From Acholeplasmatales bacterium (GTDB lineage: Bacteria > Bacillota_I > Bacilli_A > Acholeplasmatales > Acholeplasmataceae): 38,500 bases of DNA. Every line of letters begins with the position of its first letter. The stretch's first letter is position 1. The DNA lies in NCBI GenBank assembly GCA_031284585.1, contig JAITXT010000001.1, positions 1-38,500 of the forward strand. Reading direction: 5' to 3'. The notes below the pieces were generated by a model. The model worked only from the letters and a program-made list of their open reading frames with translations, was not told the DNA's origin and did not search any database. The position numbers were made by a program, and so were the translations under genes. Of the stretch, positions 26,278 to 35,025 are shown one piece after another.

Positions 26278-26556
26278 ATGTTAAAGTTTAATATTAGTTT
26301 ATTTGCATCAAAAAAAGGTGTTAGTTCCACAAGAAATGGTAGAGATTCTCATGCTCAAAGACTCGGCTTAAAATTATCAGATGGACAAGTTGCTAAAGCA
26401 GGAGCTATTATTTACCGTCAAAGAGGAACAAAAATTCATCCTGGTAATAATGTTTTGCGCGGTGGAGATGATACTTTATTTTCAACTATTTTAGGTGTTG
26501 TAAAATATGAAAGAAAAGGTCGCCATCAAACTCAAGTATCAGTTTACCAACTTTAA
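26278..26556 (+). CDS. rpmA: Ribosomal protein bL27 with Prp-cleavable extension
   Basis: A 92-residue protein. The N-terminus [20 protein letters not shown] has the nine-residue Firmicutes extension; cleavage between Phe9 and Ala10 by Prp would leave ASKKGVS, the form whose N-terminus reaches the peptidyl transferase centre. The core [16 protein letters not shown] is typical. AGGAGG (26264-26269) lies eight bases before the ATG. The stop codon is within the terminator stem. Confidence 0.97.
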   Translation: MLKFNISLFASKKGVSSTRNGRDSHAQRLGLKLSDGQVAKAGAIIYRQRGTKIHPGNNVLRGGDDTLFSTILGVVKYERKGRHQTQVSVYQL

Positions 26557-26584
26557 AGGATAACATTAGTTATCCTTTTTTATT
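26555..26584 (+). terminator. Intrinsic terminator of the rplU-prp-rpmA operon
   Basis: AAAGGATAAC (26555-26564) pairs perfectly with GTTATCCTTT (26569-26578) around loop ATTA, followed by T-rich sequence. It is the clearest terminator in the window and starts inside the rpmA stop codon. Confidence 0.92.
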
Positions 26585-26597
26585 TAAAATATATTAT

Positions 26598-26637
26598 AAG
26601 GAGAAAAGAATAATTTTTAATATTCTTTAAAAAATAG
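26598..26637 (+). promoter_or_regulatory. obgE leader: distant Shine-Dalgarno bridged by a hairpin
   Basis: AAGGAG (26598-26603) lies 34 bases before the obgE ATG. Between them AAAGAATA (26605-26612) pairs perfectly with TATTCTTT (26621-26628). Folding removes 24 bases and leaves about ten between Shine-Dalgarno and start. TAG at 26635-26637 is in frame right before the ATG, so no upstream start is possible, and no ATG, GTG or TTG follows AAGGAG at normal spacing. Confidence 0.5.
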
Positions 26638-27888
26638 ATGACTTTCATAGATGAAATAACAGTTTTAATTACAGCAGGTAAAGGTGGCAATGGTATGGTT
26701 GCTTACCGAAGAGAAAAGTATGTAGAATTTGGTGGACCTTGGGGTGGAACTGGTGGTGCTGGTGGAAATGTTTATTTTGTTGGCCATTCAGGAGTTAATA
26801 CTTTATTTGATCTTCGATATAGAAAACATATTAAAGGCGAAAATGGTTCTAATGGTGAAACGAAGGGATGCCGTGGTAAGACTGGTGAAGATACTTTAAT
26901 TGGAGTTCCTCTTGGATCTATTTTTTATAATGCTTCTACCAATGAATACTTAGGTGAAATAAAAAAAGATAAAGAAAGATTTCTTATCTGTAAAGGTGGG
27001 AAAGGGGGTTTAGGCAATATCTCATTATCTACTTTAAAGAATCCTTGCCCTGATTATGCAGAAAAAGGTGACTTAGGAGAAACACTAGAGGTTAAAGTTG
27101 TTCTTAAGGTATTAGCAGATGTTGGATTACTTGGTTACCCAAGTGTAGGGAAGTCTTCTTTCATAAGTGTAGTATCAAATGCTAAACCTAAAATTGCAGA
27201 TTACCATTTCACTACTTTATCTCCCCATTTAGGACTCGTTGAAAGAAATGAAAAGAGTTTTGTGATTGCGGATTTACCTGGTATTATTAAAGGTGCTAGT
27301 AATGGAGTTGGATTAGGATTCTTCTTTTTAAAACATATTGAAAGATGTAAAGTATTTTTACATATAATCGATTGTTTAAGTGAAAATTGTTATCAAAATT
27401 ATTTAGATATAAGAGAAGAATTAAAATTATACGATGAAAAATTATTGACAAGAAATGAAATAGTTGTTTTAAATAAAACTGAAATGATAAGTGAATTAGA
27501 TCTTAGTAAGATCATTTCTTCTTTTAAAGACATTAAAGTTATTCCTATTTCTGTTCATACTCATAAAAATTTAGATTTAGTTCTAGATTTAATTGTTGAT
27601 ATCTTAAATAATTATGAAGAAATTAAAGAAGATGTAGTTAGTTACAAGAAATATACGTTAGATGATGTAAATTACATTGATATAGAACTTAAAGATAATA
27701 TTTACTATGTTTATGGTAATGAGATTAAATTACTCACAGAACGTTGTGATTTTTCATCTTTTGAAGCAACTCTTAGATATACTAAAAAATTAAGAGAACT
27801 AGGAGTATTTTCTGAATTAGAGAAAAAAGGATGTAAGAATAAAGACATAATAAACATCTATGGATATGAATTTGACTTTATTGATTAG
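26638..27888 (+). CDS. obgE: GTPase Obg (ObgE/CgtA)
   Basis: A 416-residue GTPase. The Gly-rich OBG domain is at 1-155 (AGKGGNGMVAYRREKY, GGTGGAGGNVYF), the G domain has G1 GYPSVGKSS (166-174), G3 DLPG (212-215) and G4 NKTE, and the C-terminal OCT domain follows (from about 340). It acts in 50S assembly and the stringent response. The start gives MTFIDEITVLITAGKGG, which aligns with family N-termini. In B. subtilis spo0B lies between rpmA and obg; it is missing here. Confidence 0.96.
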   Translation: MTFIDEITVLITAGKGGNGMVAYRREKYVEFGGPWGGTGGAGGNVYFVGHSGVNTLFDLRYRKHIKGENGSNGETKGCRGKTGEDTLIGVPLGSIFYNASTNEYLGEIKKDKERFLICKGGKGGLGNISLSTLKNPCPDYAEKGDLGETLEVKVVLKVLADVGLLGYPSVGKSSFISVVSNAKPKIADYHFTTLSPHLGLVERNEKSFVIADLPGIIKGASNGVGLGFFFLKHIERCKVFLHIIDCLSENCYQNYLDIREELKLYDEKLLTRNEIVVLNKTEMISELDLSKIISSFKDIKVIPISVHTHKNLDLVLDLIVDILNNYEEIKEDVVSYKKYTLDDVNYIDIELKDNIYYVYGNEIKLLTERCDFSSFEATLRYTKKLRELGVFSELEKKGCKNKDIINIYGYEFDFID

Positions 27889-27917
27889 ATATTAATTTCA
27901 AAATTTTTAAAAATATA

Positions 27918-30900
27918 TTAAACTAAATGACGTTTTTTATAGTTATAACTCTTTTTTAAGAGATGGAGATCTTTAGTTAATAATCTATTATTTTTCTTGC
28001 TTTGAATAGAGTAGTTAAGAAGGTTTTTACTTTCTAAATTGGTTATTTCACTCGCAAAAAACTTTCGATTGTTTTCTAATTTTACTTCAAAAATCAATTT
28101 TTCTGCTTGAATTTTTCTTGCATTTTCAGTGATATTTTTCTCGTAAATAGCTCTCTCTTTACTATATCTTTTAAATACTTTTTTCTTTTTTTCAATATAA
28201 GAAACTACATTTTCTTCTTCTTTATCTTTAATTACATTTTTATAAATTAATAAATTCTTTTTATTTTGACTTAGTTTTTTATTTATGCTCGCAATTAAAC
28301 TATCTGTTTTTCTATTTTCGACTAATTTATCATTTTTTTCTTCTAAAGTTACTCGGTTAATAATCGATAATTCATTTAATTTAAGGATGTTACTATTTTT
28401 ACTTTCTTCATTTTTCTCATCTTTAATTTTATTTAGAGTATTATTAATTTCATTTTTTTCTTCATTACTCTTTTTATTAAAAGCTATATTTTCAATTAAA
28501 TGATATCTTTCATGATAATTTTTGAGAGAAGTTAAATCGGATTTTAATTTATTTCTAGATATTATATATTCATTAGTTGCTTGAAGTTTATCATCTGTTA
28601 AAGCACCACGGATTAGAGAAAGTTCTTTTTCAAGTCCTTTTTTAGATTCTGATAAAAAATATTGAATATCAATAGTTCTATTATTTAATTTAAGAATACT
28701 ATTATAACAAATTTTATTAGCAATTTTAGTTATTTCCGCGAAATATTTAGTTATCTTTGGACTATATTCTTGTTTGTTTTTGGTAATAAATCCCTCGGAT
28801 ATGAAAGGTTCATTATTGATAACTTCTAAATAATTTTTATAAAATGAAGTCATTTGATCAAATTTAGAAATTAGTAAAGCAAATGAGTTTTTAATATCTA
28901 AAGATACTACTTCTTTTTTGTGAGAACTAATGGTTACTTTATTGACATCATTTTTCTTTAAATGATCACTTTGAAGTTTTTCAATCTTTTGAATTGTATC
29001 TTCAAGTTTAGCTTGAACGTTAATAAGTAGTAAATCGAAGATAGTTTGTCTTTGATTAAGTCTTTTTAATTCTGATTGATTTAATTTTTGTAAGATATGA
29101 CGTTCGGAAACATCTTCTACTTTTAGTAAATCTTCACTATATTTTTTTAAGTATTCGTATTTTACCGGAAAACTACTAAAAGGAATTTTATATTCTTCAA
29201 TATTATCTTCTAGTTTTTCTTTATAAAGATTTAAAGCATTTAGATTTTCCTCAAAAAGATCTTCTTCAAATCTCTGGATAAGATTCATCTCACTTGATGA
29301 AACTGCTATCGTATCTTCATCAGTAAATTGTTGATAAGAAAAAATGTTAAAAATGTATAAGACATGATCTTTTATAAAATCAGATATTAATAAAAGGGAC
29401 AAAGAAGTAGATTTAATAAGAGTAATAGAAGAGATCTTTCCAAGGGAATCTATAATTAGGGATAACTCGTAAAAGATTTCATTAAGAAATTTAGTAAGAG
29501 AATTAAGTAATTTACAAAAATCATTAGTTCGTATGATATTTGCTTCATTTAATTTTTCGAATTTTTTAATTTCAGTTACAGAAACAAAGTTTCTTGAATT
29601 TATTTTTAAGGATGACTTTAATTGATTTATATTTCTTAAATCGTTTTTGTAATTAAATTCTGTCTCTAAAATACCTTGTTCTAGGTAAATTTTTACTTGT
29701 TTATATAAGAAATTACTATCAAGTTCATGCTTTTTATCTTCAGTTATAATACTTCTATTTAGAGCAGTGAATATTTTTTTCCTGTAATCAATATTTAGAT
29801 TATAGATATTTTGAGCAAATTTCTTTTTGTCAGAGATTAAGAAAGATTGATGTTGTTGTTTTTCTCTGATTCTTCTAATTTCATAATCAGAGTGAATACT
29901 TAATAATTTTTCTTCAAGATCAAGTTTTAAAAGATCAATTTGATATTTATTTGAATTACAAAAGTTTTGGTATTTAAAATCTCTAATTTGATAATCTGTA
30001 TCTAAAGAAAGGGATGATATTTTTAACTCTTGAATTATATTAGATTGAGTCATTAAATAATTTAGACCCTCTAATTCAACTAGATTTCCATCTTTTAATG
30101 ATAAAACATAGAGTTCCTTTATTTTCTTTAATTTATCTATTTCTAGATTAATATTTTTTTCAACTAGATTATAATTATTTTTAAGGGTATTTTTCTTGGT
30201 TTCGAATTCTGCGTTATTTTTTGTTACCTTTACTCTCCATTCATAGATGGCTTTTAAATAATCTGTTTCTAAAGTAAATAACTCTTTTTGAAACTTCTTT
30301 CGATTATTATTATTTTCAATCTTATTACTTAAAACTATTTTTCCAAGTTCGAAATCCTTTTTCTTCATTTTTCTAGTATATTCCAAATGGATTTCATCTT
30401 TTGCGTTTTTATCTAGAGCTTTCGCATTTTGTTCATTAAAAATTGCTTCATATTCATTTTTTGTATTTTCAATACTTTTCTTTTGAACAGAAAGTTTTGA
30501 ATTAATATTATTTGTCTCATTCGTATTTTTTCTTACTAAATCTCTCTTCAAATCTTCAAACTTAGATTGGATAAGTTGAAAATCATTGTTAATGATTTCT
30601 TCTTCTTTATTCAATTCTTCATTTAATTCTTCTAAATTTATTTTTAATTCACTTTTTCTAATTGCTTTTTTTTCTTCTAAAGGTTTAATAACTTCATCAT
30701 AAAAATTAATTACCTGATCTTGATAATTAATGAATATTTTCTTTCTTTCGTTTACTTTTCGGTTTAGTTTTGTGGTAATTAATTGATATTCTTTTTTTAT
30801 AGTTTTAAAATATGAATTTTGATTTGCATTAAAAATAGATTCATTTTCAGCATTTGTAATATTTGAGTCTTCAAGTAATTTTTTTAATTGTTCTTTTTTT

Positions 30901-31439
30901 AAATTGATTTCAATTTTTTTCAAATTGTTAGCTTCATCAACGTCTGTTAGAGCATTATTATAATTTTCATTAATTAATACTAACTTTTTATCTAATTCTT
31001 CTAAGGTTTCTTTGTGCTCTTTATCGATATCAAAAAGAATTCTATCATTATTAATTTTTATTTCTTGCTTTTTTTTATCTGAATTAGTATTATAGGCTAA
31101 GTTGTCATTATCTTGTTTAGTTTTTTTATTGTTAAATTCTAACTGTAAATCTTTTAGTGCTTGATTATAATTCTCTTTTATTTTTTTACTGTCTTCATCA
31201 ATCTTTATTATTTCTTGGTCATAATTTATGGAATTCAAATTAATAACTTCATCATGCCAAGCATTTATTTTTTGAATAGATTCAGAATAATTTAATTCTA
31301 TATTCCCAAACTCAAATTTAAGGTTTTCTTCCATGGTAGAAAGTAGTTTTATTAACTGAATTAGGTTTTCTGAGTTATTCAATTCATTTATATTAAATTG
31401 TTCCTTAATTTTCTTAATGATATCGTCGAAATCACTCAT
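27918..31439 (-). CDS. Giant coiled-coil protein of unknown function
   Basis: A 1173-residue protein with no domain I can recognise: no Walker motifs, no signal peptide, only three Cys (494, 642, 911). It is rich in Lys, Glu, Asn and Ile, and nearly all of it looks like charged helical coiled coil (about 70-650 and 720-1170), broken by a more hydrophobic helical stretch at about 650-705 (ELSLIIDSLGKISSI, LSLLLISDFIKDHVLYIF) that might be a membrane-binding or hinge part. The N-terminal 65 residues are less charged. AAGGAG lies seven bases before the ATG. It stands alone on the minus strand between obgE and ruvA. It could be a cytoskeletal or cell-shape scaffold, as large coiled-coil proteins are in some Mollicutes, but this is inference. 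Confidence 0.85.
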   Translation of the reverse strand: MSDFDDIIKKIKEQFNINELNNSENLIQLIKLLSTMEENLKFEFGNIELNYSESIQKINAWHDEVINLNSINYDQEIIKIDEDSKKIKENYNQALKDLQLEFNNKKTKQDNDNLAYNTNSDKKKQEIKINNDRILFDIDKEHKETLEELDKKLVLINENYNNALTDVDEANNLKKIEINLKKEQLKKLLEDSNITNAENESIFNANQNSYFKTIKKEYQLITTKLNRKVNERKKIFINYQDQVINFYDEVIKPLEEKKAIRKSELKINLEELNEELNKEEEIINNDFQLIQSKFEDLKRDLVRKNTNETNNINSKLSVQKKSIENTKNEYEAIFNEQNAKALDKNAKDEIHLEYTRKMKKKDFELGKIVLSNKIENNNNRKKFQKELFTLETDYLKAIYEWRVKVTKNNAEFETKKNTLKNNYNLVEKNINLEIDKLKKIKELYVLSLKDGNLVELEGLNYLMTQSNIIQELKISSLSLDTDYQIRDFKYQNFCNSNKYQIDLLKLDLEEKLLSIHSDYEIRRIREKQQHQSFLISDKKKFAQNIYNLNIDYRKKIFTALNRSIITEDKKHELDSNFLYKQVKIYLEQGILETEFNYKNDLRNINQLKSSLKINSRNFVSVTEIKKFEKLNEANIIRTNDFCKLLNSLTKFLNEIFYELSLIIDSLGKISSITLIKSTSLSLLLISDFIKDHVLYIFNIFSYQQFTDEDTIAVSSSEMNLIQRFEEDLFEENLNALNLYKEKLEDNIEEYKIPFSSFPVKYEYLKKYSEDLLKVEDVSERHILQKLNQSELKRLNQRQTIFDLLLINVQAKLEDTIQKIEKLQSDHLKKNDVNKVTISSHKKEVVSLDIKNSFALLISKFDQMTSFYKNYLEVINNEPFISEGFITKNKQEYSPKITKYFAEITKIANKICYNSILKLNNRTIDIQYFLSESKKGLEKELSLIRGALTDDKLQATNEYIISRNKLKSDLTSLKNYHERYHLIENIAFNKKSNEEKNEINNTLNKIKDEKNEESKNSNILKLNELSIINRVTLEEKNDKLVENRKTDSLIASINKKLSQNKKNLLIYKNVIKDKEEENVVSYIEKKKKVFKRYSKERAIYEKNITENARKIQAEKLIFEVKLENNRKFFASEITNLESKNLLNYSIQSKKNNRLLTKDLHLLKKSYNYKKRHLV

Positions 31440-31459
31440 CTGAAACTCCTTATATCTTT

Positions 31460-31465
31460 ATTATA
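31460..31465 (-). promoter_or_regulatory. -10 element of the coiled-coil gene
   Basis: The minus strand reads TATAAT, 20 bases before the ATG and just before the AAGGAG at 31447-31452. The -35 region is unconvincing. Confidence 0.45.
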
Positions 31466-31514
31466 CTTTAAATAAAAAATAATAATTATATATATATAAC
31501 ATTCACATAAAAAC

Positions 31515-31535
31515 TCATAAAAAAGCCATTTATGA
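31515..31535. other. 7-bp perfect hairpin upstream of the coiled-coil gene
   Basis: TCATAAA (31515-31521) pairs with TTTATGA (31529-31535). On the plus strand a T-rich run follows. With no plus-strand gene ending here, its role is unclear; it may end stray transcripts or mark an operator. Confidence 0.4.
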
Positions 31536-31814
31536 TTTATTTTTATTTAAGATTAAAATTACTTGTTTTGATAAATATATCCCTTAGATTTTTTAAAAAT
31601 TTTACTTAAGATTTATATATTATCTACTTTAATTTAGGAAAACTATCTGACATTAAAAATTACTTATTTTCTTGATAATAATATTCTTGTTTATGGCTTT
31701 GTATGGCAATTTATTAGATAAATATTAAAAAATATACATAATTTTTACTACTTGATAGTTTATTTAAAGAGAGTATAGGTAAATAATATTAGTTACTTAT
31801 AAAATTCTTACAAA

Positions 31815-31960
31815 AAATATCTAATATTGGAGTTTATCAAGTAAATTATTTTTTTTAGTTTTATAAATGTTATTTATATTTTTTTTTATAAATAACTAAA
31901 AAATAAATTTTAAATTGTAAATTTCTAGAATTTATATTAATAAATATCTATATTGGAGTT
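31815..31960 (+). repeat. Direct repeat pair in the ruvA upstream region
   Basis: AAATATCTAATATTGGAGTT (31815-31834) and AAATATCTATATTGGAGTT (31942-31960) differ by one inserted A and start 127 bases apart. The second copy ends 18 bases before the ruvA -35 hexamer. Confidence 0.7.
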
Positions 31961-31978
31961 AAATATATCTAAAAAAAA

Positions 31979-32007
31979 TTGATTATTTAAGAAAAAGATG
32001 TTATAAT
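31979..32007 (+). promoter_or_regulatory. Promoter of the ruvAB-queA operon
   Basis: TTGATT (31979-31984) and TATAAT (32002-32007) spaced by 17 bases, with an extended -10 TG at 31999-32000. Transcription would start near 32013, just at the AGAGG Shine-Dalgarno (32013-32017), so the leader is very short. Confidence 0.85.
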
Positions 32008-32023
32008 TTATAAGAGGTATTAA

Positions 32024-32575
32024 ATGTATTCATATATTAAGGGTGTTGTCAAAGAAATTAATCATAATTCAATAACATTAGAAAATAATCAAATTGGATA
32101 TCTAATAATAGTTCCTAATCCATTTAGTTACAAAATTGATGAGTTAGTTTTGGTTTATACTTATCTATATGTAAAAGAAGATAGGTTTGATTTATTTGGA
32201 TTTAGTTCTATCGAGGGAAGAAAATTATTTCTACTACTTCTAAGTGTTAATGGAATTGGCCCAAAAAGTGCACTTTCTATTTTAGCGTATGATAATATAG
32301 ATAAAATAAACAAAGGTATAAATGACAAAGATGTTAAATTTTTAACTAAGTTTCCAGGTATTGGTACAAAAAGCGCCGAGCAAATTATCCTAGATTTAAA
32401 AGGGAAAATTATTACATCAAACAGTTTTGAAAATACTCATTCGAAGGAAGATGCGATTAGTGCATTAATAGCGCTTGGTTATAAAGAAAAAGATGCTTTA
32501 AATATGTTGAAAAATATTGATGATTCATTATCTGTTGATTCTATGATAAAATTAGCTTTGAGAAAATTAAATTAA
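32024..32575 (+). CDS. ruvA: Holliday junction branch migration protein RuvA
   Basis: A 183-residue protein: OB-fold domain I (1-62), two helix-hairpin-helix motifs in domain II (SVNGIGPKSALSIL, about 74-87, and FPGIGTKSAEQII, about 110-122), and the C-terminal domain III (about 140-183) that binds RuvB. It holds four-way DNA junctions as a tetramer. It opens the ruvA-ruvB-queA run, whose order is as in Bacillus. No ruvC is adjacent, as expected in Firmicutes, which use RecU. Confidence 0.95.
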   Translation: MYSYIKGVVKEINHNSITLENNQIGYLIIVPNPFSYKIDELVLVYTYLYVKEDRFDLFGFSSIEGRKLFLLLLSVNGIGPKSALSILAYDNIDKINKGINDKDVKFLTKFPGIGTKSAEQIILDLKGKIITSNSFENTHSKEDAISALIALGYKEKDALNMLKNIDDSLSVDSMIKLALRKLN

Positions 32576-32585
32576 GGGGAAATAA

Positions 32586-33605
32586 ATGCGATTAGAAGAA
32601 GAGAGATTAGTAGATCCTTTAAAAAAAGATGAAGATCTTGAATTAAGACCAAAGTTTTTAAGTGAATATATAGGTCAAAAAGAAATTAAAGAGAATATAG
32701 GTATCTATATTAAAGCAGCAAAACTTCGCTCCGAATCACTTGACCATATTTTACTTTATGGTCCTCCCGGTCTTGGAAAGACTACCCTTGCTTGTATAAT
32801 TGCTAACGAGTTAGAAGTTCCAATTAAGATAACTAATGGGGGAGTAATTGAAAAATCAGGAGATCTAGCAGCTATACTTTCATCTTTAACGGAAGGAGAA
32901 GTTTTATTTATTGATGAAATTCATAGGCTTCCTACATTCATTGAAGAAGTTTTATATTCTGCGATGGAAGATTATGCAATTGATATTGTAATTGGTAAAG
33001 ATGAAACTACTAGGACAATTAGAATTGATTTAGCACCGTTCACTTTAATTGGAGCAACCACTAAAGCAGGGAACCTTTCATCTCCCCTAAGGGATAGATT
33101 TGGGGTTATCGAGCGCCTTGATTATTACTCTAATGAAGACCTTAAACAAATTATCAAAAGGACAAGTAAAGTACTAAATTCAGAGATTGAAGAAGAAGCA
33201 ATAAATAATTTATCTCTCCGTTCAAGAGGAACCCCTAGAATTGCTAATAGATTATTTAAAAGAGTAAGAGATTTTGCTCTTGTTTTAAATAATGGATTAA
33301 TAAGTAATGATATATGTAACAAAGCACTTGAAAGACTTAAAATTGATAGTAATGGATTAGATGAAATAGATAAAAGATATTTAGAAGCTATTATAGTTAG
33401 ATTTAACGGTGGACCTGTTGGAATCTTAAATATTGCGGCTAATATTTCAGAAGATAGCCTAACACTAGAAGACGTTATCGAGCCTTATTTATTAAAAGAG
33501 GGATTTATAAAAAGAACTTCTAAGGGGAGAGTTGCCTTAAAAAAAGCATATGTTTCCCTAAATTTATTAGATAATTATAAAGGACAAAACAATGAAAACG
33601 ACTGA
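32586..33605 (+). CDS. ruvB: Holliday junction helicase motor RuvB
   Basis: A 339-residue AAA+ ATPase with Walker A GPPGLGKT (59-66), Walker [10 protein letters not shown] (Asp110-Glu111), sensor I ATTKAG, arginine-finger region LRDRFG, and a C-terminal winged-helix domain ([13 protein letters not shown]). Together with RuvA it drives branch migration in recombination repair. AAGGGGA lies just before the ATG. It overlaps queA by 14 bases and ends at TGA. Confidence 0.97.
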   Translation: MRLEEERLVDPLKKDEDLELRPKFLSEYIGQKEIKENIGIYIKAAKLRSESLDHILLYGPPGLGKTTLACIIANELEVPIKITNGGVIEKSGDLAAILSSLTEGEVLFIDEIHRLPTFIEEVLYSAMEDYAIDIVIGKDETTRTIRIDLAPFTLIGATTKAGNLSSPLRDRFGVIERLDYYSNEDLKQIIKRTSKVLNSEIEEEAINNLSLRSRGTPRIANRLFKRVRDFALVLNNGLISNDICNKALERLKIDSNGLDEIDKRYLEAIIVRFNGGPVGILNIAANISEDSLTLEDVIEPYLLKEGFIKRTSKGRVALKKAYVSLNLLDNYKGQNNEND

Positions 33606-34626
33606 TTTTGATTATAATTTACCAGAGGAATTGATAGCCCAATTTCCTCTAGAAAAGCGAGATACTTGTAAATTACTTATATATAATAAAGTGACACAAG
33701 GTATCACTCATACTAAGTTTTATGATATTGTTAACTATTTTGAAAAAGACGATGTTTTGGTACTTAATGACACTAAAGTTATTAAAGCAAGACTATTTGG
33801 GAACCGCGAAAAAACTAATGCGAACATTGAATTTTTAGTTGTAAGATTAATTGACCTTGTTACTATGATAGTCATGGCAAAACCTTTAAGAAGAATAAAA
33901 GTAGGGGACTATATTTTATTTCCAGGCGATTTAAAAGTAGAAGTTATTTCAATAGGAGATGATAATTTAGTTAAAGTTAGATGCATTTTAGAAACTAGTA
34001 TATTTGAATATTTAGATAAATATGGAAATATGCCACTTCCTCCATATATAAAAAAGAAATTATTAGATGATGATTTATATCAAACAATTTATGCTAAAAA
34101 CTCTGGAAGTATTGCGGCACCGACTGCGGGATTTCATTTTACGAAAGAATTACTAGAAGATTTAAAGAGTATTGGAGTTACCGTAACTTACATAACTTTA
34201 AATGTTGGGTTGGCTACATTTTTACCTGTCAAAGAAGAATTAATAGAAAATCATAAGATGCATGAGGAATTATATACTATTAGCGAAGAGACTTGTCAGA
34301 TTCTAAATAGTGCCATAGAAAAGAAAACCAGAATTATCGGTTGTGGAACTACTACTTTAAGAGCTTTAGAATCAAATATTAAAGATAATTCTTTTCATAA
34401 AGGAGACTTTGCCACGAGCATTTTTATTTATCCACCTTATAAAATTAAGTCAATAGATGGATTAATTACCAATTTCCATCTTCCAAAGTCAACTTTACTC
34501 ATGCTTTTATCTAGTTTTATTGGAACTGATGAAGTAAGAAGAATATATAATATAGCAATTCAAAATGAATATAGGTTTTTTTCATTTGGCGATGCCATGT
34601 TTGTTACTAATGATAGGAGGAAATAA
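33592..34626 (+). CDS. queA: S-adenosylmethionine:tRNA ribosyltransferase-isomerase QueA
   Basis: A 344-residue enzyme that moves the ribosyl part of SAM onto preQ1 in tRNA to make epoxyqueuosine. [20 protein letters not shown] at the start, [10 protein letters not shown] in the middle and [14 protein letters not shown] near the end are diagnostic. AAAGGA (33579-33584) precedes the ATG, inside the end of ruvB. The usual partner tgt does not follow; the next gene is an EIIB-like protein, so queuosine synthesis genes must be split in this genome. Confidence 0.96.
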   Translation: MKTTDFDYNLPEELIAQFPLEKRDTCKLLIYNKVTQGITHTKFYDIVNYFEKDDVLVLNDTKVIKARLFGNREKTNANIEFLVVRLIDLVTMIVMAKPLRRIKVGDYILFPGDLKVEVISIGDDNLVKVRCILETSIFEYLDKYGNMPLPPYIKKKLLDDDLYQTIYAKNSGSIAAPTAGFHFTKELLEDLKSIGVTVTYITLNVGLATFLPVKEELIENHKMHEELYTISEETCQILNSAIEKKTRIIGCGTTTLRALESNIKDNSFHKGDFATSIFIYPPYKIKSIDGLITNFHLPKSTLLMLLSSFIGTDEVRRIYNIAIQNEYRFFSFGDAMFVTNDRRK

Positions 34627-34629
34627 CAA

Positions 34630-35025
34630 ATGATACTTTTTAATGAAATACAAATGTTTGAATTGTTAGGCATTTTTATATTTTTTTTAATAGCAGCAGT
34701 TTTTTTAATTATTTATGGTTTGAAAAAAAGAAAAAGGAAAATAAAATTAAGCAAGGAAGAGCTGGATTTAGAAGCTCTAAATATTTTTTGTCTTGATCTA
34801 TTAGCTGGTATTGGAAGTAAGCCTAATATCAAAGAAGTAATTCTTGATGGTAAAAGATTAAAAATAAAATTACATGATAAAAAGAAAATTGATAGCATAT
34901 CTTTAAAAAAGATAAATGTGAAAGCTGCCCTAATAGATGATTACTTAATTATTTTTTTAGAAAAAGGAGAAAAAGAAATTTTAGATTTTTTTAATAATAT
35001 TATTCATGAGATACCGCAGAAATAA
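34630..35025 (+). CDS. Membrane-anchored PTS EIIB-like protein lacking the catalytic Cys
   Basis: A 131-residue protein with one N-terminal membrane segment (about 9-30), a basic patch KKRKRK (32-37), and a domain whose pattern IGSKPNIKEVILDGKRLKIK followed by DKKKIDS and ISLKKINVKAALIDDYLIIFL follows the glucose/N-acetylglucosamine-type EIIB fold (LGGxxNI, RLRVxVxD, KVD). The catalytic Cys of CxTRLR is replaced by Asp73, so phosphotransfer is not expected; Cys54 lies elsewhere. AGGAGG (34615-34620) precedes the ATG. It sits where yajC lies in many Firmicutes, and it overlaps trmB by 20 bases. A regulatory or structural role is possible; a highly diverged YajC-like protein is the alternative. 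Confidence 0.65.
   Translation: MILFNEIQMFELLGIFIFFLIAAVFLIIYGLKKRKRKIKLSKEELDLEALNIFCLDLLAGIGSKPNIKEVILDGKRLKIKLHDKKKIDSISLKKINVKAALIDDYLIIFLEKGEKEILDFFNNIIHEIPQK

Larger units (their letters stand above)
31440..32023. other. 584-base AT-rich divergent intergenic region
   Basis: No open reading frame with a plausible start signal is visible on either strand. It holds the minus promoter of the coiled-coil gene at one end and the ruvA promoter at the other. Between them lie a 20-base direct repeat (31815 and 31942), inverted repeats ACTTGATA/TATCAAGT (31750-31757 and 31835-31842) and AAAGCCAT/ATGGCTTT (around 31523 and 31694), and a hairpin at 31515-31535. No known RNA family was recognised. 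Confidence 0.6.
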
